The notes below the pieces were generated by a model. That model searched no databases, had not been told where the DNA came from, and saw only the letters and a program-made list of their open reading frames with translations. A program made the translations under genes and the position numbers. Shown in pieces: positions 9,171-16,624 of a stretch of 43,063 nt of DNA; the stretch's first letter is position 1; the number at the start of each line of letters is the position of its first letter. The stretch is from Yoonia sp. (GTDB taxonomy: Bacteria > Pseudomonadota > Alphaproteobacteria > Rhodobacterales > Rhodobacteraceae): the NCBI GenBank assembly GCA_029252195.1, contig JAQXBV010000132.1, positions 1 through 43,063 of the forward strand, written 5' to 3'.

Positions 9171-10025
9171 ATGCATATTGCCCCCCATGACAATCAAAAC
9201 AAGCCGATCGTCGATGCGGATGACCCGCACGTTCCGCTGAACTATTTCAACATCGTAACGCTGAAGGCAGGCGAGGCGTTTGAATATCAAGTGCCGGGCT
9301 ACGAGACCTGCATTGTGCCCGCGACGGGCACTGTGGATGTCGCGATTGAAGGCGTGTCGTTCAAGGCCGTTGGCAATCGCGGCGTCGATGTTTGGGACGG
9401 CGAGCCAGAGGGCGTCTATGTGCCTGTTGGGGCACGCGTCACGATTGTCGCTGTGACGGATACCGAGACATTCATCGCCGGTGCGCGCTATGACAAGGTG
9501 CTTGATCCCTTTGACGTGCGCGTGGCCGAGATCGACAAGGTGCAATACGGATCGGACGACACGAAAACCCACCGCAAGATCAAACATATCTTGGGCACGA
9601 AATACCACGATAAGGTCGGGCGTTTGCTGGTCTCGGAGTTATTCACGGTCGGTCAAGGTGGTTGGTCTGGCTTCCCCGCGCATAAGCATGACACGGACCG
9701 CAAGGACGCGGCTGGCAACATCATCGAGACGCGCCACGACGAGACCTATAACTTTCGCTTTCGGCCCAATCACGGGTCTGGTGTGCAGATCATACAGCAT
9801 GAAGAGGGCAAGCCGGGTGATGCCTATCAACTGATGGATCGCTCGACGATTTTGCTGCCCAGCGGCTATCACCCCTGTGCGGTGATGCCCGGATACGAGA
9901 TGTATTATTTCACGATTTTGGGCGGGCTGTCGCAGCGCAGTCTGGTCCAATATTTCCAGCCGACACATGCCTATCAGGTCGAAACCATTCCAGGCATCAA
10001 AGACATGATCGCGAAATTTAAATGA
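9171..10025 (+). CDS. iolB: 5-deoxy-glucuronate isomerase IolB
   Basis: A 284-residue bicupin protein of normal IolB length. Metal ligands are visible in FPAHKHD (His171, His173) and the C-terminal cupin has the family stretch YHPCAVMPGYEMYY. It converts 5-deoxyglucuronate from IolD to 5-dehydro-2-deoxygluconate, the IolC substrate. An AAGGAAATCGC site precedes the ATG. It follows iolC by 9 bp and overlaps the aldolase gene by 4 bp (ATGA). Confidence 0.93.
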   Translation: MHIAPHDNQNKPIVDADDPHVPLNYFNIVTLKAGEAFEYQVPGYETCIVPATGTVDVAIEGVSFKAVGNRGVDVWDGEPEGVYVPVGARVTIVAVTDTETFIAGARYDKVLDPFDVRVAEIDKVQYGSDDTKTHRKIKHILGTKYHDKVGRLLVSELFTVGQGGWSGFPAHKHDTDRKDAAGNIIETRHDETYNFRFRPNHGSGVQIIQHEEGKPGDAYQLMDRSTILLPSGYHPCAVMPGYEMYYFTILGGLSQRSLVQYFQPTHAYQVETIPGIKDMIAKFK

Positions 10026-10861
10026 CGCTGGCGACGCTGGCAGAGGTGCTGCAACCTGCCTTGAAAAACGGATATGCGGTCGCGGGCTTGGTCACGTTGG
10101 GCTGGGAAGACATGCGCGCCTATGTGGCGGCGGCAGAGGCAGAGGGCTGCCCCGTGATTTTGCAGGCAGGGCCGAGTTGTCGCGCTCATACGCCGCTGCC
10201 GATTTTGGGCAAGATGTTTCGGCATCTGGCCGAAGAGGCGAGCGTGCCTGTCGTGGCGCATCTGGATCACGGCTATACGGTGGACGACTGCCGTGCAGCC
10301 CTTGACGCAGGATTCACGTCAATCATGTTCGACGGATCGCGCAAACCTTTGAACGAGAACATCGACGAGACGGCGGCGATTGCTGAAATGGCCCATGCGA
10401 TGGGCGTGTCTTGCGAGGGCGAGATCGGCTTTGTGGGCTATGCGGGCGGCGAGAATTCGGCGGGCACCGACCCTACCGAAGCCGCGCGCTTTGCTGCCGA
10501 GACCGGCATTGACGCCATGGCTATTTCGGTCGGCAACGTGCATTTGCAGCAGGATAAAGAGGGCGGGCTCGACATCGACCGCATCCGCGCGATTGAGGCA
10601 ATCACAACCGTGCCGCTGGTGATACACGGCGGATCAGGCGTGCCTGTCACCCAGCGCAAGCTGCTCGCAGCGACCTCATCTGTATGCAAGTTCAATATCG
10701 GGACGGAGTTACGCATGGCCTTTGGGATAGCCTTGCGCACAGCGGTCAACGCGGACCCAAATCGCTTTGATCGGGTGGCGATCCTGAAGGAAACCCACGC
10801 GCCGCTCGTGGCAGAAACGCGACAGGTTTTGCATGCCTTCGGCGGCGCACAGTCCCGCTAA
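10022..10861 (+). CDS. iolJ: Class II aldolase, IolJ-type (6-phospho-5-dehydro-2-deoxygluconate aldolase)
   Basis: A 279-residue class II (zinc) aldolase of the fructose/tagatose bisphosphate aldolase family. The catalytic Asp82 and zinc ligand His83 are in AHLDHGYT. GEIGFVGYAGGE supplies the next metal-site region, IHGGSGVP the third histidine, and KFNIGTELR the phosphate-binding strand. By position behind iolDCB it should split 6-phospho-5-dehydro-2-deoxygluconate to dihydroxyacetone phosphate and malonate semialdehyde. The usual iolA for the second product is not in the window. The start overlaps iolB by 4 bp. A general sugar-bisphosphate aldolase role cannot be excluded from sequence alone. 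Confidence 0.87.
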   Translation: MTLATLAEVLQPALKNGYAVAGLVTLGWEDMRAYVAAAEAEGCPVILQAGPSCRAHTPLPILGKMFRHLAEEASVPVVAHLDHGYTVDDCRAALDAGFTSIMFDGSRKPLNENIDETAAIAEMAHAMGVSCEGEIGFVGYAGGENSAGTDPTEAARFAAETGIDAMAISVGNVHLQQDKEGGLDIDRIRAIEAITTVPLVIHGGSGVPVTQRKLLAATSSVCKFNIGTELRMAFGIALRTAVNADPNRFDRVAILKETHAPLVAETRQVLHAFGGAQSR

Positions 10862-10872
10862 ACTGGTGGTCT

Positions 10873-10898
10873 GCCCAGCGCAATGATTTGCGCCGGGC
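10873..10898 (+). terminator. Hairpin after the iol operon, possible terminator
   Basis: GCCC-A-GCGCAA, then a 4-base loop, then TTGCGC-C-GGGC forms a ten-pair stem with one mismatch, 12 bp after the aldolase stop. No strong T run follows, so termination efficiency is uncertain. It also lies at the tail of the decayed leftward gene and may act both ways. Confidence 0.5.
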
Positions 10899-10904
10899 CA
10901 AACG

Positions 10905-11326
10905 CTAAACGGTTTCTTGATCTACTCTAGCGCGCATCTGACGCACGGGCGCCGTCATACGGTGTTGCGGCACAAATTCGATTTCGCGCGGAATGCGAAC
11001 CTCCCCAAAAGTTGCGGGCATAAAGTTAATCTCAACCTAAAGTGGAGTGAGCCCCTTTGACCGGAGGAGTTGGATAAAGCTGTCAAGATCCTCGTTCGAC
11101 ACCAATTCGTCGAAAACAAGCACCCCATTGCAATAACCCTCAACCAACATGCGCCCTCAAATCCGAGCGCGCAGATAGATAAATCCGCCTGCGCAATCTT
11201 GATCCAAAGTCGCACTCAGCGTGCCATCTTCGGTTTCATACATCACCTTGCGTCCATAGGCGCGGCGCGCCCAAGCATCGGTTTCCATCGGCGTCCAACA
11301 TCCATTTTTACCATTTTATCAACCAT
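10905..11326 (-). pseudogene. Decayed leftward gene, function unknown
   Basis: An excellent start (AAAGGAGG, then ATG at 11326) overlaps the stop of the upstream small ORF, yet the frame stops after about 27 codons. One base over, a second frame has protein-like content: METDAWARRAYGRKV with ATG at 11288, a TGA at 11157-11159, then MLVEGYCNGVLVFDELVSNE, a TAG at 11037-11039, then MPATFGEVRIPREIEFVPQH ending at 10905. A single gene with one frameshift and two in-frame stops explains this best. A row of tiny ORFs is the alternative. No family is recognised. This stretch fills the gap between iolJ and the small ORF; nothing else is seen there. Confidence 0.5.
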
Positions 11327-11525
11327 TTGATACCTCCTTTTCGGGTGCAAGGTCAGAGGGACCAACCCGATCAATCACCATAATCATCCATTCAAGCAAG
11401 GCTGTCTTTTCCTCTGCCAAATGCGGCGCTGACTGCATTTCGACGGCGTGTTTACGCAGTTCAGGCCAGCGTTCGTAAAAGTCGACCAAATCCTTGATCT
11501 CGATGTCGTCGTCCAGTTTTGCCAT
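11319..11525 (-). CDS. Small hypothetical protein (68 residues)
   Basis: An acidic, charged, probably helical protein (MAKLDDDIEIKDLVDFYERW, then ELRKHAVEMQ, EEKTALLEWMIMVIDRVG). No signal peptide or membrane segment is seen. The ATG at 11525 follows a GGGGGACGG site. Its end carries the ribosome binding site of the next leftward gene, which is broken, so this may be the surviving member of a two-gene operon. It is divergent from the winged-helix regulator gene. The amino-acid pattern looks like real protein, but I do not recognise the family. Confidence 0.6.
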   Translation of the reverse strand: MAKLDDDIEIKDLVDFYERWPELRKHAVEMQSAPHLAEEKTALLEWMIMVIDRVGPSDLAPEKEVSNG

Positions 11526-11573
11526 TGGACCGTCCCCCAGTTATTTTGCTTACTCCAAGCTTAGGCGCGGACT

Positions 11574-11603
11574 TTGTGAAAGTGTGTGTGAATAAACTGT
11601 GAA
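11574..11603. promoter_or_regulatory. Three TGTGAA direct repeats upstream of the winged-helix regulator
   Basis: TGTGAA occurs at 11575, 11587 and 11598, that is, at 12- and 11-bp steps on one face of the helix. Winged-helix regulators of the OmpR/PhoB type bind direct repeats with this spacing. The site lies between a leftward small ORF and the rightward winged-helix regulator gene. An autoregulatory role is inferred, not shown. Confidence 0.45.
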
Positions 11604-11626
11604 GCGCTTGGTCACTCAGAAATGCA

Positions 11627-13304
11627 GTGTTAACGTTTACGAAACTGGGGAGTTTGAACATCTTGGACACAACTCTGGAGATATCGTTGTTCGGGACATG
11701 CGTTGTGCGCGTGACGGGCAAATCACCGTGCGAATTGCGCGGGGCCAAGCATCGTGGGCTGGTCGCCCTTTTGGCCACCGCACCCTTGGGTCGCCGCACG
11801 CGCGCTTATCTGCAAAGCACGCTTTGGGCGTCTGGCGGATTATGACAGTGGCCACCAGAACCTGCGTCGCGCGCTGGCGGATATGCGCAAGCTTATCGGG
11901 GCCGATTTTGACAGCCTGTTTCTGGCCACCAACGGCGACGTCGAACTTGATCTCGCGAAGGTCAGATATATCGGCGATCCTGCGGCGGGACTATTTCTGG
12001 ATGATCTGAATATTCGGGAAGCCGCGTTCAAGTCATGGGTCAGCGACGTACGCGCCGCCCCCGATCAGATCGCCGTACTCTACCGGCTGGCACCTCATCT
12101 GCAAAAAGGCCACCCGCGCCCGCGCATCACAGCCTTGCCCCTAGCCGTATTGGGCAATGATGCAGACCTGCGTATTCTGGCCGATTGGACCGCCGAAGAG
12201 ACCTGCCGTGCACTGTCACGGTCCAATTTGCTGTCGGTCATTTCGCATTTGTCGAGCCGCGCAATGGCACAGAAATTGATCGCTATTTCCGAAGTCCGCA
12301 GCACCCTTGATGTGGATTATGTCGTCACGGGGACAATTCGCCGTCAGGGGGCCGACTTCATTGTCGATTTCGATTTTATTGATGCGCGCAGTGGCGCGAT
12401 CTTGTGGAACAGGCATCTTTCTTGCCCGGCCACCCATTTCACCCAAGAGCTCCATGGCCGTCTTGAGAATGTCATTCAATCCATCGGTCGCACGATCGCG
12501 GATGCGGCGATTCGATATGTACGCGATAAACCTATGCCCGTGATCGAAGACCATCAGTTGATCATTGCGGGTGTCTCTTTGATGCACCGCAGCCCGATCC
12601 GCGATTTCCTGCGCTCTTACGCCTATCTCGCCGAAGCAGCGGCACGGATGCCCAATTCCGCCGAAGCCTATGCATGGATCGGCAAATGGTATGTTTTAAG
12701 CGTGTTCAAAGGGCTTTCGACAGACCGCAAGGGCGACACGCAAAATGCGCTTGATAACACTGCCCGCGCGCTCGACATTGATCCGCATTCCAGCTTCAGC
12801 CTGACGATTGACGGCTTCGCCAATAGCAACCTGTTGAAAAACATGGAGATTGCCGAAAGCCGCTATAACGCGGCCTTGGATGTGAACCCCAATGAAAGCC
12901 TGTCATGGCTGTTGCGCGGCGCACTTATGGCGTTCCAAGACGATGGCGCGGCCGCGATCCGCGCAACTCAGACCGCAAGGCGGCTCTCTCCGATTGATCC
13001 GTTTGGTTATTACTACGACAGCTTTGCGAGCACCGCCTATATCGCGGCGGAAGATTTTGAAAATGCGCTCATGCGTGCCGAGATGTCTTTGGCCGTCAAT
13101 GACAGGCACCTTTCGACCATGCGGACGCGCACCACCGCTCTCCACTTTTTGGGGCGACATGAAGAGGCCCGTGCCTCGGCGCAGGACCTTATGCGCCGTC
13201 ACCCGAGCTTCAATATCGACGAATATAAACGCAACCATCCGTCTGCCGATCGTCGGGCCGGGATGCGGGTAATCGAGGCGCTGACGGCGTCGGGTATTCA
13301 TTAA
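11627..13304 (+). pseudogene. Winged-helix / TolB-like / TPR regulator split by a one-base frameshift
   Basis: Two adjoining frames make one protein. The first (LEISLFGTCVVRVTG... RAYLQSTLW) is an OmpR/SARP-type winged helix and stops at 11843-11845. The second resumes at once with RLADYDSGHQNLRRALADMR. Skipping one G of the GGG at 11826-11828 joins them and restores the usual 11-residue spacing between LW and the LRxAL motif of SARP-like domains. The rest has a TolB/FlgO-like domain (VDYVVTGTIRRQGADFIVDF, SGAILWNRHL) as in CadC or adenylate cyclase-type regulators, then TPR-like helices to the end. The start is probably TTG at 11663 behind GGGGAG, or GTG at 11627. Restored length is about 546 residues. 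It lies 18 bp before the PAP2 gene and is the likely local regulator. Sequencing error is possible. Confidence 0.7.
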
Positions 13305-13322
13305 ACAAAGAGGGATTTTAAG

Positions 13323-14444
13323 ATGGCACAATACGGTGGACTTGGTGGTTTGGGTGGACTTGGCGGCTTGGGCGGTCTTGGTGGCCTTGGCGGCTTGGGT
13401 GGCCTTGGCGGTCTGGGAGGTTTGGGCGGGCTTGGTGGCCAAACCGGGCTTGGCGCCTTTCTGGGGGCCGAAGATCCGGGCGGGTATTCTGGTGCCACGA
13501 CAGCGGGGTTGCAGATGACCGCTGACGGGCTGCGCCATTTGGCGGGAGATGATCCAACTGTCGCCGCTGACGCTTTACCGTTCAACGATGCCTCCAACTA
13601 TGCCCGCTGGGGCCAGTGGGTGCGCGGTTCGCTTTATATCACGGAAATGCTCAGCGGGTTAGACTGGTCTACTGGCACGGGTCCGGACCATGTGACCCTG
13701 ACCTATGAGGGCGCGGATATGCTCACGCTGAACCGCCCCTCGCAGGACGTTTTGACCCAGCAATGCCAGCATGTGCGCGACTACGCCGACTTGCGCGACG
13801 AGCGCGGCGCCGAGATCGTCTCGCAGCTTGGCTTCCCGACCGAATATTTCGCGATGATCCTTGGCCTGCATCCGGCCCAGCACAAAAAGACCTTCGAGCT
13901 GATTACGGCGACCCAAGTGGTTGCCGCCCATATCGCGATGATTGTCAAACATGCGCTGGCCGTCCGCCGCCCCGACCAGATCGACGGGCGCATTTTGCCG
14001 ATGATCCCGACACCGGGGCACTGCAGCTTTCCGTCTGCCCATGCGACCGAAGCCTTTGCGGTGCTCACCGTGATCACGGAACTCGTGACCCAGTGGGGCT
14101 CGCTGCATGACGCGGATCGCCGCATCAAGATGTTGCGCGGTCTGGCCGAGCGCATTGCAGTCAACCGGACCGTCGCGGGTGTCCATTTCCCGATTGATAG
14201 CTGGGCGGGTGCCGCCCTTGGCACGGCAATCGGTCATGTGATTTTGGGGCGTTGCGGGATTGCGGCCCCCTGCCCAAGCCGCAACTACACCGCGCAACAT
14301 TCTGATTTCTTTGACTATGACTTTTCCGACAGCGCGCGGGCAGCCTCTCAAGGCATGACCGAAGGGGCGGCATTCGTGGCCACTTCCAAGCCTGCCTTTA
14401 CTTGGCTTTGGACTGCGGCGGCCGCTGAAAAGCAGGCGGTATGA
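13323..14444 (+). CDS. Vanadium haloperoxidase / PAP2-family protein with N-terminal (GGL)11 tract
   Basis: A 373-residue protein. Residues 5-40 are eleven GGL units plus GGQ. The catalytic part has all PAP2/vanadium haloperoxidase elements: Lys209 and Arg216 in KHALAVRRP, PSAHAT with His240, and NRTVAGVHFPID with Arg282, His288 and Asp292. Their spacings (K-R 7, R-H 6) match vanadium chloroperoxidase. There is no signal peptide or membrane helix, unlike membrane lipid phosphatases. Possible activities are vanadate-dependent halide oxidation or acid phosphatase; sequence alone cannot choose. A GAGGG site precedes the ATG. It lies between the TPR regulator and the subtilase gene, 3 bp before the latter, so the pair is surely co-transcribed. 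Confidence 0.85.
   Translation: MAQYGGLGGLGGLGGLGGLGGLGGLGGLGGLGGLGGLGGQTGLGAFLGAEDPGGYSGATTAGLQMTADGLRHLAGDDPTVAADALPFNDASNYARWGQWVRGSLYITEMLSGLDWSTGTGPDHVTLTYEGADMLTLNRPSQDVLTQQCQHVRDYADLRDERGAEIVSQLGFPTEYFAMILGLHPAQHKKTFELITATQVVAAHIAMIVKHALAVRRPDQIDGRILPMIPTPGHCSFPSAHATEAFAVLTVITELVTQWGSLHDADRRIKMLRGLAERIAVNRTVAGVHFPIDSWAGAALGTAIGHVILGRCGIAAPCPSRNYTAQHSDFFDYDFSDSARAASQGMTEGAAFVATSKPAFTWLWTAAAAEKQAV
13335..13442 (+). repeat. In-frame 9-bp (Gly-Gly-Leu) repeat, 11 units plus GGQ
   Basis: Eleven consecutive 9-bp units encode Gly-Gly-Leu, followed by Gly-Gly-Gln. Gly codons (ggt, ggc, gga, ggg) and Leu codons (ctt, ttg, ctg) vary from unit to unit, so the protein repeat outlasted DNA-level identity. 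This points to selection on the peptide rather than fresh slippage. Confidence 0.95.
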
Positions 14445-14447
14445 CCC

Positions 14448-16580
14448 ATGTATGAAGTGCGCCCCCCAACCGACAGCGTTGCGCGTTACGCAGGTCCCTA
14501 CGAGCGCTGGGTATTCTCACCCGAACTTGGCCGCCCTTATGCGTTTCCCGCAATCAGCACCGGCAATTCACCCTATGCCACGGCCCTTCTGGAAGGGGCC
14601 GACCGGCTGCCCGATCAGGCAGGCGCCAACTACCGCCTGCCGCCTTTGTGGAACCCGCTTGGGCACAGCCGCGCCGTGATCCCTTTTGCGTTTCACACGG
14701 GCGCGGGACAAAGCGACCGTGACGTGGCCCAAGCGCTGCATGCGGTCGAAGGTGACGACGCAGAGATCAGGCCGCGCTTTCGGGTCAATTTCCCGATTGC
14801 ACCTGCAGCATGGACCCCGACCTATCACCCTGACTGCGACATGGACAAATGGGTCGTTCCGCACACCCGCCCCAAAGCGATCATCGCCATCATTGACGAC
14901 GGGATTCCCTTTGCCAATGCAGCCTTTCTCGACACCCAAGGGCGCAGCCGCATGAGCCATGTCTGGTTGCAATCGGCCAAGGCCAACAGTCATGGCGCGG
15001 TGCCTTTCGGGCGCGAGCTGATGAACGGTGAAATCAACGCCTTGCGGGCCAACTCTAGCGGCGATGAAAACGCGCTTTATGCCCAAGCGGGTGCTATCGA
15101 CGCGACCATGCCAGAGCTTGGCCTCCACCTGCGCAGGCAGGCCACCCACGGTGCCCATGTCGCAGGTATGGCCGCGGGCAATGCGCCGCATCTGTCCAGT
15201 GATCCGATGGGCGATGACATCCAGATCATCGCCGGGCAACTGCCCAACACGATTGCATGGGACACCTCTGGTTTTGGCAAAGAAATGTATATGCTCAGCG
15301 CCTTGCACTATGTCTTTGACCGTGCCCGCGCGATGGCTGTCAAATATGCGGATGACCCTGACAACCCCGTCGAATTGCCGCTTGTGGTTAACTTCTCATA
15401 TGGTTGGAGCGCCAGCCGCCATGACGGCAAATCGGAGATGGAGCTTGCGATTGAAGAGCTGCTCTCAGAACGCAAATCCTTGCGACCCTTAAGCGCGGTT
15501 GTCATGCCCACTGGCAATAACTTTGCCCAAGACATGCATGGCCAGGTCGTGCCCTCCGATCTGGCCTCTGGCAGCTACGACTTCGGCTGGAAGGTGATGC
15601 CTGACGACCGCACATCAAGTTATCTTGAAATGTGGTTCCCCGAAGGGATGGACCCGAGCGGATACACCGTGCATGTCACCCCGCCTGCAGGCGCCACGAT
15701 CGACGCAGGGCACCGCATTAAGGTGGCCGCTGCGCCAAACCCCGATCCCGACGACCACGGTGACCCGCGCCGCTACACCGAGCTTGAGATGGCCGGACAG
15801 AACATCGGCCAGCTTTCGGCCGACCAGCATCGCGGGAACCGCTGGCGGGTGATGCTGGCGCTGATCCCCACGGACAATACGCGGGGGCAGTCGCGGCGGG
15901 CGCCCTCAGGTCTCTGGCGCATCGAAATCCGCCAAAACACGGGCGCGCCGCTCGCGCCGGATCAGGCGATCAACATCTGGGTGCAGCGCGATGACGACCC
16001 AGCAAGCCTAAATACGGGCGGCAAGCAAAGTCGTTTGGTCGATCTTAGCACAGCGGCGCCAACGCGCCCCGATCATCCGCTGCGCGATTATACCGAGCGG
16101 CTCGGGTTCCTGCGCGGTTACGGCACGATGAACGGTGTCGGCTCGGCGGGCTCTGTTCTGCGCGTCGCGGGCTATACCGCGCAAACGGAGCGACCCTGCC
16201 ACTATAGCGGTGCAGGTGGGCTGACCCGCGATCCCGCGGGCGATGTGGCCCCATGGGGGGCGCATACGAGCCTGACTGCGGTGGCAGATCAAAGCCCGCA
16301 TCACTTGGGCACACGCTCGACCGGAGTGCGCAGCGGGTCCGCGATGCAGCTGATCGGAACAAGTGGTGCAGCACCTGCTGCGGCTCGTTTAATGGTACTC
16401 AATGCCGCTAAAGGCCAGCCTCTCATGCAGGGATTCGCAGGGCCGCTACGATTGGCCCCGATTGAGGTCGCCTCCGAGATGGTCCGCGCAAAACATGCCG
16501 CCCGCACGGGGGCCTATACCGCGCCCAGTGTCGGGCGTCGCCGCATCCAGAGCAATCTGGAGACCACGCTTATATCGTGA
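14448..16580 (+). CDS. Subtilisin-like (S8 family) serine protease
   Basis: A 710-residue protein with a full S8 triad: Asp150 in AIIDDGIPF, His234 in THGAHVAGMAAG, and Ser639 in GTSGAAPAAARL. MPTGNN supplies the oxyanion Asn. About 140 residues precede the catalytic Asp. A long stretch between the PTGNN and GTSG motifs (about residues 370-570) looks like an inserted beta-rich domain. No signal peptide is seen, so the protein may act in the cytoplasm or leave by a route other than Sec. It starts 3 bp after the PAP2 gene. Function is unknown; processing of a peptide or of the partner protein is only a guess. The triad looks complete, so it should be active. Confidence 0.88.
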   Translation: MYEVRPPTDSVARYAGPYERWVFSPELGRPYAFPAISTGNSPYATALLEGADRLPDQAGANYRLPPLWNPLGHSRAVIPFAFHTGAGQSDRDVAQALHAVEGDDAEIRPRFRVNFPIAPAAWTPTYHPDCDMDKWVVPHTRPKAIIAIIDDGIPFANAAFLDTQGRSRMSHVWLQSAKANSHGAVPFGRELMNGEINALRANSSGDENALYAQAGAIDATMPELGLHLRRQATHGAHVAGMAAGNAPHLSSDPMGDDIQIIAGQLPNTIAWDTSGFGKEMYMLSALHYVFDRARAMAVKYADDPDNPVELPLVVNFSYGWSASRHDGKSEMELAIEELLSERKSLRPLSAVVMPTGNNFAQDMHGQVVPSDLASGSYDFGWKVMPDDRTSSYLEMWFPEGMDPSGYTVHVTPPAGATIDAGHRIKVAAAPNPDPDDHGDPRRYTELEMAGQNIGQLSADQHRGNRWRVMLALIPTDNTRGQSRRAPSGLWRIEIRQNTGAPLAPDQAINIWVQRDDDPASLNTGGKQSRLVDLSTAAPTRPDHPLRDYTERLGFLRGYGTMNGVGSAGSVLRVAGYTAQTERPCHYSGAGGLTRDPAGDVAPWGAHTSLTAVADQSPHHLGTRSTGVRSGSAMQLIGTSGAAPAAARLMVLNAAKGQPLMQGFAGPLRLAPIEVASEMVRAKHAARTGAYTAPSVGRRRIQSNLETTLIS

Positions 16581-16589
16581 AATAACGGA

Positions 16590-16613
16590 GGCGACCTGAA
16601 GACACTGGTCGCC
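16590..16613. terminator. Hairpin between the convergent protease and modC genes
   Basis: GGCGACC, a 10-base loop and GGTCGCC form a perfect seven-pair stem in the 44-bp gap between the tail-to-tail genes. It has no T run, so it may only stabilise 3' ends or block readthrough in both directions. Confidence 0.4.
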
Positions 16614-16624
16614 CGCAATCCTGT

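Noticed and set aside
8307-9608. Long open frame of 433 codons on the minus strand across iolC and iolB
   Set aside because: Antisense to two clear genes with catalytic motifs; composition is His/Arg-rich as expected of shadow frames in GC-rich DNA.
10955-11215. 86-codon minus-strand frame (MRLWIKIAQADLS)
   Set aside because: Out of frame with the more protein-like remnants of the same stretch and without a start signal; the decayed-gene reading explains the region better.
13335-13442. Tandem repeat considered as a CRISPR or minisatellite
   Set aside because: No spacers; units are in-frame codons with synonymous variation, so it is a coding repeat.
13301-13597. Leftward proline-rich frame opposite the GGL tract (PPKPPRPP repeats)
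   Set aside because: It is the mirror of the Gly-Gly-Leu coding repeat, has no start signal, and lies fully inside the well-supported PAP2 gene.
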